Made by a program: the position numbers and the translations under genes
Notes under the pieces: model-generated
Told to the model about the DNA's origin: nothing
What the model saw: the letters and a program-made list of their open reading frames with translations, nothing else
The model's database searches: none
Assembly (NCBI GenBank): GCA_963773585.1
Contig: CAVZBR010000001.1
Coordinates: forward strand, 744,001-808,000
Length of the DNA stretch: 64,000 nt
Reading direction: 5' to 3'
From: CAVXJN01 sp963773585
GTDB lineage: Bacteria; Pseudomonadota; Gammaproteobacteria; JASBUN01
Part shown: piece after piece, positions 17,580-26,066 of the stretch
Numbering within the stretch: the stretch's first letter is position 1
Layout: every line of letters begins with the position of its first letter

Positions 17580-17897
17580 TCAGTTGTTGGGTAGATAGGC
17601 TTCGAATTGCGTCAATTTGTGGGCCACCGCCCGGTTGTCGACGGTATAGGTCCCGTCATTGACGCTCTCACGCACCGAATCCACCCGTTTCGTGTCGACC
17701 ACCGGAACGTCGCGGATCTCGCTTTCCAAGCGGGACAACTGGCGCCCGGTATCCGTCAGGTTGACCGAATCGACTCGCGCCGGGTTCTGGGAAGGCTCGG
17801 GTTGAGAATGATTGGTACTGTTGCTCGCCGACGAAACCTGTCCGGTTTCCGTCCCCTGGCTGCAGGGCCCGTTTAACCTATTGATTTCTATAGCCAT
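17580..17897 (-). CDS. flgM: FlgM, anti-sigma-28 factor
   Basis: A protein of 105 residues, rich in Ser, Asn and Gln in the N-terminal half and hence probably disordered, with a conserved C-terminal helix region (VDTKRVDSVRESVNDGTYTV) that binds sigma-28. FlgM holds FliA inactive until the hook-basal body is complete, and is then exported. The start has a GAGGAG ribosome site about 8 bases upstream and the gene is preceded by a near-consensus sigma-28 promoter, giving the expected feedback loop. First gene of flgMN. Confidence 0.9.
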   Translation of the reverse strand: MAIEINRLNGPCSQGTETGQVSSASNSTNHSQPEPSQNPARVDSVNLTDTGRQLSRLESEIRDVPVVDTKRVDSVRESVNDGTYTVDNRAVAHKLTQFEAYLPNN

Positions 17898-17938
17898 TGA
17901 AAATGCTCCTCGGTAACTAATGTACCTTTCCGCACTCT

Positions 17939-17965
17939 GTAACGGCTATTCGCATTAGAACTTTA
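17939..17965 (-). promoter_or_regulatory. Sigma-28 promoter of flgMN
   Basis: Minus strand TAAAGTTC, 11 bases, GCCGTTAC (consensus TAAAGTTT-N11-GCCGATAA), 41 bases upstream of the flgM start codon. Confidence 0.8.
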
Positions 17966-18040
17966 ACGTATGGATGTGGAGTAGTTCACTCAAGTTTAAC
18001 ACCGCCGCCACGGGCTGTCCCGGCGGCACGCGGCTGGCGC

Positions 18041-18772
18041 TCAAATCCGAATTTTAACCACGCCCTCCGCCACGACTTCGCCTTCAACGACGCGATTGGA
18101 GCGGCTGTTGCGCACCTGGATCCGGTCCCCGGCCGCACCGTCGCTCAAGGCCGTGCCGGCCATCCGCACTTCGATGCCGCCGGCTTCGGCGTGCAGGGTA
18201 ACCTGCTGCCCGCGTTTGACCAGTTTCGGGGCCTGCAGTTGATCGGGTTGCACGACTGCGCCGTTGACGTAGCTCCGCTTCAACACTTTTCCGGTCGCCG
18301 ACTGCACCTGGGTCAGATAGCCATAGGCTAGTTTGGATAAGTCCTTGCGTTGCAGGCGCAGATCGGCCGGGCGGAGTTGGTCGCCGCGGTTGACGGCGCG
18401 GGCTGCAACCACCACGTCGCCGAATACCACTACTTGAGCGGTGACATATAACGTCCACGGTTTGCGGTCGTCGCAGCGGATGCCGACGCTGGTCGCTCCG
18501 ACGCGCGGCCGACCACCGACGGCAAAGGCCTGCAGGGGGGCGTCGCATTGCCGCAGGCGCAAGCGCGGATCGAGCCTTCCGATCTCGATTCGCGCATCTT
18601 TCTGCTGCAACGGGTCGAGCCGCGCCGTCAGGAACTGCTTGGCGCGGGCGCGGATGCTATCCGTCGACTGTATCGCCGCACGTTCGCCGTGCGCCCCGAA
18701 GCTGCAGAACGCGGCTGCCAGAAGCGGAGCCGCCAACCACATGTTTTGGTAGATCAACAATTTAATACCCAA
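18041..18772 (-). CDS. flgA: FlgA, P-ring assembly chaperone
   Basis: A protein of 243 residues that is periplasmic and needed for polymerising FlgI into the P ring. It has an N-terminal signal peptide (hydrophobic MWLAAPLLAAAFCSFG), an SAF domain and a C-terminal ChapFlgA domain (RGQQVTLHAEAGGIEVRM, then VRNSRSNRVVEGEV). The start is ambiguous: TTG 18772 includes a Lys that helps the signal peptide, while ATG 18742 is simpler; neither has well-spaced ribosome site support. It is divergent from cheV and preceded by a strong sigma-54-type site. Separated from flgB, as in Pseudomonas. Confidence 0.88.
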   Translation of the reverse strand: MGIKLLIYQNMWLAAPLLAAAFCSFGAHGERAAIQSTDSIRARAKQFLTARLDPLQQKDARIEIGRLDPRLRLRQCDAPLQAFAVGGRPRVGATSVGIRCDDRKPWTLYVTAQVVVFGDVVVAARAVNRGDQLRPADLRLQRKDLSKLAYGYLTQVQSATGKVLKRSYVNGAVVQPDQLQAPKLVKRGQQVTLHAEAGGIEVRMAGTALSDGAAGDRIQVRNSRSNRVVEGEVVAEGVVKIRI

Positions 18773-18833
18773 CTCCCGATCCGGTTCCCCAGCGTCAGAG
18801 ATCCGACATCTCGGTCACATTCGGGACTTTACC

Positions 18834-18849
18834 AGCAAGTCTCGTGCCG
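18834..18849 (-). promoter_or_regulatory. Sigma-54 promoter of flgA
   Basis: Minus strand CGGCACG-AGAC-TTGCT: GG and GC elements exactly 10 bases apart, differing from TGGCACG-N4-TTGCT only at the first base. It lies about 60 bases upstream of the flgA start. Confidence 0.75.
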
Positions 18850-18861
18850 ACGAGGGCGGCC

Positions 18862-18889
18862 TCAAGCTTCCGCGGGCTGCGGCCGATAA
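18862..18889 (+). promoter_or_regulatory. Possible sigma-28 promoter of cheV
   Basis: A perfect -10 GCCGATAA at 18882-18889 with TCAA 16 bases upstream (15 is usual; one mismatch), 33 bases before the cheV start codon. The -10 is striking, the -35 weak. Confidence 0.45.
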
Positions 18890-18922
18890 GCCACCAAAGC
18901 AACGATAAATCTGGAGATGAAG

Positions 18923-19864
18923 ATGGCAGGGCTCTTGGACAGCGTCGACCAACGGACTCGACTGGCAGGGCACAATCGCCTGGAATTGCTTTTGTTTCGC
19001 GTCGGGGGTTCGCAATTATTCGGTATCAATGTGTTCAAGGTGCAGGAGGTCGTCCAGTGTCCGCCGCTCACGCGCCTCCCCAATGCCAACCCGGTGGTGC
19101 GCGGCGTCGCCCATATGCGCGGCAAGACCATTCCAGTTATCGATTTGGCCATGGCGATCGGTCGGGCGCCGGTCACGGATTTCAAGACCTGCTATGTCAT
19201 CGTGACCGAGTACAACCGCCGCATCCAGGGTTTTCTGGTCGGGGCAGTGGATCGCATCGTCAACATGAATTGGGAAGAAATCCTGCCGCCGCCGAAAGGC
19301 TCCGCCATGCGCAGCTATCTCACGGCAGTCACTCGCGTGGATAACAAACTGGTCGAGATAATCGACGTGGAGAAAGTGCTGTCCGAGGTGATCGGCACCC
19401 AAGGCGACATTTCCGAAGATGTGCGTGCAGGCCTCGGCAACCGCGAAAACGTGCGTCGCATTCTGGTGGTCGACGATTCCAGCGTCGCGCGCAATCAGGT
19501 CAAGCGCACGTTGGAGCAATTGGGCTTTGAAAGCGTGTTGGCACGCAATGGTCGTGAAGCTTTGCGGATGCTCCAGGCTTGGGCCGACGAAGGCGCAATT
19601 TACGAGAACGTCTCGATGGTGATTTCCGACGTGGAAATGCCGGAGATGGATGGTTATACCCTGACCACCGAGTTGCGTAAGGATCCCCGCTTGAATCGCC
19701 TTTATGTGCTGCTGCACACGTCGCTCAGCGGTGTGTTCAACAATGCGATGGTGGAAAAGGTGGGCGCCAACAAGTTCATTGCCAAGTTCGATCCCGACGA
19801 GCTGGCGACCGGCGTCACCGCGGCGTTGGACGAGTTGAGCGGCGCGGCGGCGGTCGCTGTCTGA
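18923..19864 (+). CDS. cheV: CheV chemotaxis coupling protein (CheW-REC)
   Basis: A protein of 313 residues with a CheW-like domain (about 20-165) and a C-terminal receiver domain (about 177-300). The receiver has the acidic pair in ILVVDDSS, the phospho-acceptor Asp in VISDVEMPEMDG, a switch Thr in LLHTS and the Lys in NKFIAKF. CheV couples chemoreceptors to CheA and helps adaptation. ATG 18923 is chosen because GGAG lies 6 bases upstream; ATG 18917 would abut it. It is followed by cheR with a 150-base gap, an arrangement common next to flg genes in Pseudomonas and Vibrio. Confidence 0.93.
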   Translation: MAGLLDSVDQRTRLAGHNRLELLLFRVGGSQLFGINVFKVQEVVQCPPLTRLPNANPVVRGVAHMRGKTIPVIDLAMAIGRAPVTDFKTCYVIVTEYNRRIQGFLVGAVDRIVNMNWEEILPPPKGSAMRSYLTAVTRVDNKLVEIIDVEKVLSEVIGTQGDISEDVRAGLGNRENVRRILVVDDSSVARNQVKRTLEQLGFESVLARNGREALRMLQAWADEGAIYENVSMVISDVEMPEMDGYTLTTELRKDPRLNRLYVLLHTSLSGVFNNAMVEKVGANKFIAKFDPDELATGVTAALDELSGAAAVAV

Positions 19865-20014
19865 TCACAACGCCAACACGAAATAACTCGCCTTCACCAT
19901 GCTCCGACTTTTTCTTGCGGTCGCGCGCACGCGCGTGCTAAATGACTTTGCCGTGCAACGTACCGACGTGAATCGTTGGACGTGCGCGTGATATCCAGCC
20001 TCCAGCAACGGAAC

Positions 20015-20854
20015 ATGACTTTGTCCGCGACCGTGATCAGCCCGGAAGAGTATCGGGATTTCCGCAGTTTTCTTGAGAAAGCGTGCGGAATCGTCCTGGG
20101 CGAAAACAAGCAATATCTCGTGTCCAGCCGTCTCAGCCGCGTCATGCACGAGTTCGATCTGAAGTCGTTCGGTGAGTTGGTCGCCGCAATCAAGCGCGAA
20201 GCGCAAACGCCGTTGCGTAGTCGTATCGTCGAAGCGATGACCACCAATGAAACATCCTGGTTCCGCGACAACCATCCGTTTGCGACCTTGAAGGAGCGGA
20301 TTTTTCCCGAACTCGGCAAGTTGCGGCGAAATCCGATTCGGGTCTGGTCTGCGGCCTGTTCTTCGGGGCAGGAACCCTATTCGATCAGTATGACCGTGCA
20401 TGAATTTCAGATGTCCAATCCGGGGGTGATGAGCGGCGAGGTCGCGATCGTTGCCACGGATATTTCCCCGGCGATCGTGAATCAGGCGCGCTCCGGGCGC
20501 TACGACTCACTTTCCATGGCGCGCGGTCTATCCCTTGAGCGCAAACAGCGTTATTTCCGGCTCGAAGGCGATATGATGGAAATCATTCCCGCAGTTCGCA
20601 AGCGGGTGCAGTTCCGCGAGTTGAACTTGCTGCAAAGCTATGCCTTGCTGGGGCGCTTCGACGTTATCTTTTGCCGCAATGTGTTGATCTACTTTTCAGG
20701 CGATTCCAAACGCGACATCCTCGAGCGGCTGGGCCGTGCGCTCAACCCGGGCGGTTACCTGTTCCTGGGCGGCTCCGAATCCATCACCGGGCTTAGCGAC
20801 GCATTCGAGATGGTGCGTCACGGCGGCGGCGTGGTGTATCGCCTGAAAGCGTAG
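20015..20854 (+). CDS. cheR: CheR chemoreceptor methyltransferase
   Basis: A protein of 279 residues with an N-terminal helical CheR domain and a C-terminal SAM-binding methyltransferase domain (VWSAACSSGQEPYSI as the glycine-rich SAM loop, RNVLIYF in the active-site region, LFLGGSESI). It methylates glutamates on chemoreceptors for adaptation. ATG 20015 is preferred to the in-frame TTG 19976 because MTLSATVISPEEYRDF matches family N-termini. The stop codon TAG (20852-20854) is part of the GTAG head of a REP element, so the natural C-terminus may have been altered by insertion of the repeat; the protein still ends in a normal VVYRLKA. Confidence 0.92.
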   Translation: MTLSATVISPEEYRDFRSFLEKACGIVLGENKQYLVSSRLSRVMHEFDLKSFGELVAAIKREAQTPLRSRIVEAMTTNETSWFRDNHPFATLKERIFPELGKLRRNPIRVWSAACSSGQEPYSISMTVHEFQMSNPGVMSGEVAIVATDISPAIVNQARSGRYDSLSMARGLSLERKQRYFRLEGDMMEIIPAVRKRVQFRELNLLQSYALLGRFDVIFCRNVLIYFSGDSKRDILERLGRALNPGGYLFLGGSESITGLSDAFEMVRHGGGVVYRLKA

Positions 20855-20904
20855 GTTGGGTCAAGCGCAGCGGAGATGGGTCCGCTGCGCTTGACCCAAC
20901 CTAC
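20851..20904. repeat. REP palindrome pair with perfect 24-bp arms at the cheR stop
   Basis: Positions 20851-20874 and 20881-20904 are perfect inverted repeats of 24 bp separated by 6 bases. Each outer end reads GTAG, followed by GTTGGGTC. In RNA this is a very stable hairpin directly at the cheR stop codon, with no following T run. Confidence 0.9.
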
Positions 20905-20931
20905 GGGTTCGACACAGTCACGGGGTAGGCC

Positions 20932-21072
20932 GCCGCGACGATGGGTCCGCTTCGCTTGACCCATCCTACGGTTCGACGCAGATAGTGGCGTAGGTTGCGT
21001 CAAGGCCGCAGGCCGGACGCAACGTCGCTACGGTTCGACGCGTAACGGAGTAGGTTGCGTCACGGTCCGCAG
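20932..21072 (+). repeat. 141-bp direct repeat, copy 1
   Basis: Identical to 21204-21344 except for one base (CCATCC against CCGTCC), offset 272. It spans two REP palindromes and their linkers. Confidence 0.9.
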
Positions 21073-21203
21073 CGACGGTGGGTCCGCTGTGCTTGACCCA
21101 TCCTACGGGTTCGACGCAAGTAACGGCGTGGGTTGCGTCAAGGCCCGCAGGCGCCGATCGCGGGTATCGCGACTGCGCTTGACCCATCCTACGGTTCAAC
21201 GCA

Positions 21204-21344
21204 GCCGCGACGATGGGTCCGCTTCGCTTGACCCGTCCTACGGTTCGACGCAGATAGTGGCGTAGGTTGCGTCAAGGCCGCAGGCCGGACGCAACGTCGC
21301 TACGGTTCGACGCGTAACGGAGTAGGTTGCGTCACGGTCCGCAG
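21204..21344 (+). repeat. 141-bp direct repeat, copy 2
   Basis: Second copy of 20932-21072, one mismatch, indicating a recent tandem duplication or gene-conversion event in the REP cluster. Confidence 0.9.
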
Positions 21345-21557
21345 ACGATGGGTCCGCTGCGCTTGACCCATCCTACGGGTTCGACGCAGGTCACGGGGTA
21401 GGTTGCGTCAAGGCCGCAGGCCGGACGCAACGTCGGTGCTGCGACCCGTTCTCGTTTGCCGCAATTGCCGCCAGGGCGGCAAGCGTTCGCCGATTCGAGA
21501 GCGGCAATGCCGCTGAAGAAGCCAGCCAACCAACTGAAAAAGCAGTAAAAACAATTT

Positions 21558-21574
21558 TGGCACGGCAGTTGCTT
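21558..21574 (+). promoter_or_regulatory. Sigma-54 promoter of the flgB cluster
   Basis: TGGCACG-GCAG-TTGCTT, a full match to the sigma-54 consensus, with predicted start about 12 bases downstream and the flgB ATG at 21612. It would be activated by FleQ or FleR. Confidence 0.9.
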
Positions 21575-21611
21575 CATTCGCTCGCAAAGGCAATCAGCTT
21601 TGGAGCGCAAG

Positions 21612-22004
21612 ATGGCAATTGATTTCGACAAGGTCCTGGGCAGTCACGAGCAAGCACTGTATCTGCAGTCGCGTCGCGCCGGTGTACTGGCTTCAAATCT
21701 GGCCAATGCCGATACCCCGAACTACAAGGCGCGGGACATCGACTTTCGCAGCGCCCTGCAGCAGGCCGGTCACAGCGTGCGTCTGGTCGCCACCAATCCC
21801 AATCACATTCAAGCCCGCGGCGCCAATCTTCCTGGCGGTGAATTACTGTATCGCGTTCCGAGCCAGCCCTCCCTCGACGGCAACACGGTCGACAACGATG
21901 CCGAACAAGCGGCGTTCGCGGAAAACGCGCTGCGCTATCAGGCGACGCTGAAATTTCTCAGCGGCCGCTTTCGCGGCATGATCAACGCAATGAAGGATCA
22001 ATAA
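21612..22004 (+). CDS. flgB: FlgB, proximal rod protein
   Basis: A protein of 130 residues forming part of the proximal rod of the flagellar basal body in the periplasm; exported by the type III flagellar system. It has the rod-family N-terminal signature (LASNLANADTPNYKARD) and a C-terminal helix (ALRYQATLKFLSGRF) for coiled-coil packing. ATG 21612 has GGAG 6 bases upstream and is preferred to the in-frame TTG 21600. First gene of flgBCDEFGHIJKL, directly downstream of a consensus sigma-54 promoter. Confidence 0.95.
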   Translation: MAIDFDKVLGSHEQALYLQSRRAGVLASNLANADTPNYKARDIDFRSALQQAGHSVRLVATNPNHIQARGANLPGGELLYRVPSQPSLDGNTVDNDAEQAAFAENALRYQATLKFLSGRFRGMINAMKDQ

Positions 22005-22007
22005 GCC

Positions 22008-22424
22008 ATGGCACTGTTTTCCGTATTCAACATCGCTGGGTCGGGCATGAGCGCCCAATCAGTGCGCCTCAATACCGTTGCCAGCAATATGGCCAACGTC
22101 AACAGCATGAGCGGCGATCCCAAAGACGTGTACCGTGCGCGCGAACCGGTCTTCGCCGCCGTCCTCGGCCGGGTTCGCAATAGCGACGGATCAGATGTCG
22201 GCGTGCGCACGCTCGGTATCGTCGAGAAAACCGGCGAGCCCGAAAAAGTGCACGAACCCGGCAATCCGCTCGCCGATGCCGACGGGTACGTGTACCACTC
22301 CAACGTCAATCCCGTGGAAGAAATGGCCAACATGATGTCGGCGTCGCGCAGTTTCCAGAACAACGTCCAGGTGCTGAACACGACCAAGCAGTTGATGATG
22401 GCCACGATCAGGATGGGCGAATAA
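22008..22424 (+). CDS. flgC: FlgC, proximal rod protein
   Basis: A protein of 138 residues, the second proximal rod subunit, which assembles with FlgB and FlgF and is exported by the flagellar type III system. N-terminal signature LNTVASNMANVNSMSGDP and C-terminal EEMANMMSASRSFQNNVQVLN are typical of rod/hook proteins. It begins 3 bases after flgB, so the two are translationally linked. Confidence 0.95.
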   Translation: MALFSVFNIAGSGMSAQSVRLNTVASNMANVNSMSGDPKDVYRAREPVFAAVLGRVRNSDGSDVGVRTLGIVEKTGEPEKVHEPGNPLADADGYVYHSNVNPVEEMANMMSASRSFQNNVQVLNTTKQLMMATIRMGE

Positions 22425-22441
22425 GCCCGAAGGTGAAAGTG

Positions 22442-23107
22442 ATGACGACTCCAATCGATAGTTCGTATTTGAATGCAGGCTTGTCTGCTGCGCCGACCGC
22501 GAAAGCCAAGGATCAATTGGGACAGCAGGATTTCCTGAAGCTGATGACCACGCAGCTCGCCAATCAGGATCCGTTCAAACCCATGCAGAGCGGCGAGTTC
22601 ATGACTCAGATCGCGCAGTTCAGTTCAGTGCAGGGTATTCAGGATTTGCAGAAGTCGTTCGACAGCTTCGCCAGCTCCATGGTTTCGAACCAGAGCCTGC
22701 AGAGTGCATCTCTGGTCGGCCGCAACGTGCTTGCGCCGACCCAGTACGGACTCCTGGACAGCAACGGCCTGTCCGGTGCGGTGGACGTGCCCGACAACGC
22801 GTCCAATGTCGTCGTCAGCATCCTAGACGGCGCCGGCCAGGTGGTCAAACACATGTCGCTGGGTGCCCAGGAGAAAGGTCTGAAAGATTATCGCTGGGAC
22901 GGCACCGCGGACGACGGTTCCGCGCTGCAGCCCGGTCTTTACAAGGTGCAGGCTCAAGCCGTGATCGGGGGCGACAACGTCGATCTCGACCATTTCGCGC
23001 AAGCGCCTGTGGCAAGCGTGACCTTCGGCGGCGTCGGTCAGGAACCTCAGGTCAATCTCGCCGGCCTCGGGTCTTTAGCACTCTCGAGTTTGCGCGAGAT
23101 TCGTTAA
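22442..23107 (+). CDS. flgD: FlgD, hook cap / hook assembly scaffold
   Basis: A protein of 221 residues. The N-terminus carries the conserved export/cap segment (LGQQDFLKLMTTQLANQDPFKPMQ), followed by the FLgD tudor-like and Ig-like FlgD_ig domains (VSILDGAGQVV, DYRWDGTADDG). FlgD caps the growing hook and is discarded when the hook is complete. ATG 22442 is chosen over GTG 22433 because of the GAAGG element upstream. The usual position between flgC and flgE supports identity. Confidence 0.93.
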   Translation: MTTPIDSSYLNAGLSAAPTAKAKDQLGQQDFLKLMTTQLANQDPFKPMQSGEFMTQIAQFSSVQGIQDLQKSFDSFASSMVSNQSLQSASLVGRNVLAPTQYGLLDSNGLSGAVDVPDNASNVVVSILDGAGQVVKHMSLGAQEKGLKDYRWDGTADDGSALQPGLYKVQAQAVIGGDNVDLDHFAQAPVASVTFGGVGQEPQVNLAGLGSLALSSLREIR

Positions 23108-23131
23108 GAATCGTTTTAGGAGAACACAGCC

Positions 23132-24388
23132 ATGCCATTTCGTATTGCACTGAGCGGTCTGAATGCAGCGTCATCGGAACTGCGGGTGATCGGCAACAAC
23201 GTCGCCAATGCGAGCACCACCGGTTTCAAGAAGTCGCGTGCGGAATTCGCCGATATTTACGCCACCACGAACCTCGGCGTTACCGCCAATGCCATCGGTA
23301 GTGGCGTTAAGGTGTCATCCGTCAGCCAGCAGTTCAACCAGGGTAACGTCAGCTTTACCGACAATAATCTCGATCTGGCCATCAGCGGTTCGGGTTTCTT
23401 CCGCTTGAGCGACAACGGCGTCAACGTTTATAGCCGCGCCGGCGCCTTCGGCGTCGATCGCGACGGTTACATCGTCAACAGCCAGGCGCAGCGCCTGACC
23501 GGCTATGCCGCCGACGCAAGTGGCAATATCACCGGTGCGTTGGGCGATCTGCAATTGTCCACCGCCGACCTGCCGCCGAATCAGACCACGGGCGTCGAAG
23601 TGTCGGCGAATCTCGACTCGCGGGTCACGGGGATCGATTCCACTGCCGTGCCCTTCGACATGACCGATCCGAGCACCTATCACAACTCGACCACCTTCAC
23701 TGCTTACGACAGCCTGGGCAATCCGCGCCTGACCACCATGTACTTCGTCAAGCAGCCCTCGGTTTCCGGCGGTGCGCCTGCGGGCAGCACCTCGGAGTGG
23801 AACATGTACATGTCGGTGGACGGTACTCAGGTCAATGCCACCGGCGGCAGCGCTGCGCGTACGGTCAACTTCGACGCTTCCGGCGCATTGACCAGCACCG
23901 CGAACGTTGCCAGCGGCACCATCGCGGCGTCGGGCGGCGCGTCGGCGTTCAGCATCGGCGTGGATCTGGGCGATACCGCGCAGTTTGGTAGCAACTTCTC
24001 GGTCAACAGTTTGAACCAGGACGGCTTCAGCACCGGCCGCTTGTCCGGTGTGGACATCGGCGAGACCGGTATCGTGACGGCCCGTTACACCAACGGTCAA
24101 TCCTCGACCCTGGCGCAAGTGGCATTGGCGAACTTTTCCAATCCCCAGGGTCTGCGTCAGATCGGCGATACCGCGTGGGCCGAAACCTACGAATCCGGCG
24201 CTGCCTTGGTGGGCGGTCCCGGCACCGGTAGCTTGGGATTGGTGCAGTCAGGTGCGTTGGAAGGCTCCAACGTGGATCTGACCGAACAGTTGGTAGGCAT
24301 GATCACCGCGCAGCGCAACTTCCAAGCCAATGCCCAGGTGATCACCACTGCCGACACCGTCACCCAGACCATCATCAACATCCGTTAA
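23132..24388 (+). CDS. flgE: FlgE, flagellar hook protein
   Basis: A protein of 418 residues, the structural subunit of the hook. N-terminal rod/hook signature (LRVIGNNVANASTTGFKKSR), a variable middle (D1/D2 domains) and C-terminal ALEGSNVDLTEQLVGMITAQ. The length is close to E. coli FlgE (402). The start has TAGGAG upstream. Downstream of flgD and 19 bases before flgF. Confidence 0.95.
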   Translation: MPFRIALSGLNAASSELRVIGNNVANASTTGFKKSRAEFADIYATTNLGVTANAIGSGVKVSSVSQQFNQGNVSFTDNNLDLAISGSGFFRLSDNGVNVYSRAGAFGVDRDGYIVNSQAQRLTGYAADASGNITGALGDLQLSTADLPPNQTTGVEVSANLDSRVTGIDSTAVPFDMTDPSTYHNSTTFTAYDSLGNPRLTTMYFVKQPSVSGGAPAGSTSEWNMYMSVDGTQVNATGGSAARTVNFDASGALTSTANVASGTIAASGGASAFSIGVDLGDTAQFGSNFSVNSLNQDGFSTGRLSGVDIGETGIVTARYTNGQSSTLAQVALANFSNPQGLRQIGDTAWAETYESGAALVGGPGTGSLGLVQSGALEGSNVDLTEQLVGMITAQRNFQANAQVITTADTVTQTIINIR

Positions 24389-24407
24389 CGGATAACGAGG
24401 CCGCATC

Positions 24408-25148
24408 ATGGACCGCCTGCTTTATATCGCCATGTCCGGAGCCCGCCAGACCATGGGTTCCCAGGCCATGACCGCCAACAACCTTGCCAACATCAACACC
24501 ACCGGCTTTCGCGCCGACCTGGCGGCGATGCGCGCATTGCCGGTGTATGGCCAAGGATTGCCGTCGCGGGTGTACGCCCAGGCACAAGGCACCGGCGTCG
24601 ATCAAAGCGAAGGCGAGACCGTGACTACGGGCCGCGAACTGGATGTCGCCATTCGTGACCGCGGCTTCATTGCTGTGCAAGCGCCCGATGGCGGCGAAGG
24701 CTATACCCGTGCCGGCAATTTGAAAATCAATTCCGCCGGCTTGCTGACCACAGCCAACGGACTGCCGGTGCTTGGCAACGGCGGTCCAATCGCGATTCCG
24801 CCGGCGGAGAAAATCGACATCGGTGCCGATGGCACCATCTCCATCCTCCCGGTGGGACAGCAGGCCTCGACCCTGGCCGTGGTGGACCGCATCAAACTCG
24901 TCAATCCTGATCCGAAGCTGCTTGCCAAGGATGCCCAGGGCTTGTTGCGTACCAGCGACGGCAGCACACCGCCGGCGGACGCCCAGGTCACCGTGGTTTC
25001 GGGTGAGCTCGAGTCCAGCAACGTCAATGCGGTCGAGCAGATGGTCACCATGATCGACATGGCCAGGCAGTACGAAATGCAGATCAAAATGATGTCCACC
25101 GATCGGGACAACGCCGAAAAGGCGTCCGAAATTCTGCGCGTCGCCTAA
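24408..25148 (+). CDS. flgF: FlgF, proximal rod protein
   Basis: A protein of 246 residues, part of the proximal rod. Signature MTANNLANINTTGFRAD near the N-terminus and ESSNVNAVEQMVTMIDMARQ near the C-terminus, as in FlgF/FlgG. A GAGG ribosome site precedes the ATG. It lies between flgE and flgG as usual, 53 bases before flgG. Confidence 0.94.
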   Translation: MDRLLYIAMSGARQTMGSQAMTANNLANINTTGFRADLAAMRALPVYGQGLPSRVYAQAQGTGVDQSEGETVTTGRELDVAIRDRGFIAVQAPDGGEGYTRAGNLKINSAGLLTTANGLPVLGNGGPIAIPPAEKIDIGADGTISILPVGQQASTLAVVDRIKLVNPDPKLLAKDAQGLLRTSDGSTPPADAQVTVVSGELESSNVNAVEQMVTMIDMARQYEMQIKMMSTDRDNAEKASEILRVA

Positions 25149-25201
25149 GCGCGCACGCCGCGCACAACGCAACCGAATATCAGAACCAAAGGACAACGAC
25201 C

Positions 25202-25987
25202 ATGAACTCAGCCCTGTGGATTGCCAAGACCGGTGTCGACGCCCAACAACAGCGCATGGCGGTGATATCCAACAACCTGGCCAACGTCAACACTACTGGC
25301 TTCAAGCGCAGCCGCGCCGTGTTCGAGGACTTGCTGTATCAGAATGTCCGTCAAGTCGGCGCCCAATCGTCCCAGGACACGCGTCTGCCCTCCGGATTGG
25401 CGCTCGGCACCGGCGTGCGCACAGTAGCCACCGAGAAAATGTTCTCCCAGGGCAATGTGGTGCAGACCGACAATTCCCTCGACATGGCCATCCAGGGCCG
25501 CGGGTTCCTGCAGATTCTGAAGCCCGATGGCAATGTCGCTTACACCCGCGACGGTTCGTTCAAGGTCGACGACCAGGGGCAACTGGTGACCGCTAACGGC
25601 TATGCCTTGCAACCTTCGGTGACCATTCCGGCCAACGCCCAGTCCGTTACGGTCGGTTCCGACGGCACGGTGAGCGTCGCGGTGGCCGGCAGCGCGACGC
25701 CGACCCAGGTGGGCAACATCCAATTGGTGGATTTCATCAACCCCGCGGGTTTGATGCCCGAAGGCCAGAACCTGTTCCAGGAAACCGCCGCCAGCGGTTC
25801 GCCGCAAGCCGGTACTCCTGGGCTGAATGGCCTGGGCACACTGTCCCAGGGTTTCCTCGAGAGCTCTAACGTCAACGTGGTCGAGGAGCTGGTGAATATG
25901 ATCGAAACCCAGCGCGCCTATGAAATGAACTCCAAGGCCATTTCCACCACCGACAACATGCTCCAGTACGCATCGCAGTCTCTGTAA
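25202..25987 (+). CDS. flgG: FlgG, distal rod protein
   Basis: A protein of 261 residues, the main distal rod subunit, running through the P and L rings. The signatures ISNNLANVNTTGFKRSRAVF and LEGS-type ESSNVNVVEELVNMIETQR are present, and the length is that of enteric FlgG (260). The rod-specific N-terminal extension (VFEDLLYQNVRQVGAQSSQ) that keeps the distal rod straight is also visible. It is followed by a gap holding a sigma-54-type site before flgH. Confidence 0.95.
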   Translation: MNSALWIAKTGVDAQQQRMAVISNNLANVNTTGFKRSRAVFEDLLYQNVRQVGAQSSQDTRLPSGLALGTGVRTVATEKMFSQGNVVQTDNSLDMAIQGRGFLQILKPDGNVAYTRDGSFKVDDQGQLVTANGYALQPSVTIPANAQSVTVGSDGTVSVAVAGSATPTQVGNIQLVDFINPAGLMPEGQNLFQETAASGSPQAGTPGLNGLGTLSQGFLESSNVNVVEELVNMIETQRAYEMNSKAISTTDNMLQYASQSL

Positions 25988-26001
25988 TGTTTTCAAGTCT
26001 C

Positions 26002-26018
26002 TGGCACGGTTCTGGCAT
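26002..26018 (+). promoter_or_regulatory. Sigma-54 promoter within the flg cluster, before flgH
   Basis: TGGCACG-GTTC-TGGCAT, GG and GC 10 bases apart; only one mismatch in the -12 part. Predicted start near 26028, upstream of flgH. It would allow flgHIJKL to be transcribed separately from flgBCDEFG. Confidence 0.6.
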
Positions 26019-26066
26019 AGCTACGGGGCAATAGTCAGATTTATGACGCGCGAGGTTCCACAGCTT

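Larger units (their letters stand above)
20905..21557. repeat. REP-rich intergenic region before flgB
   Basis: No gene is seen here. To about 21430 it consists of head-to-head and head-to-tail GTAG palindromes of two subfamilies, one with arms GTTGGGTC/GACCCAAC or GATGGGTC variants, the other with arms GTTGCGTC/GACGCAAC and an inner GGCC-GCA-GGCC. They are linked by short GGTTCGACGC segments. From about 21430 to 21557 the sequence is unique and leads to the flgB promoter; nothing else is recognised there. Confidence 0.85.
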
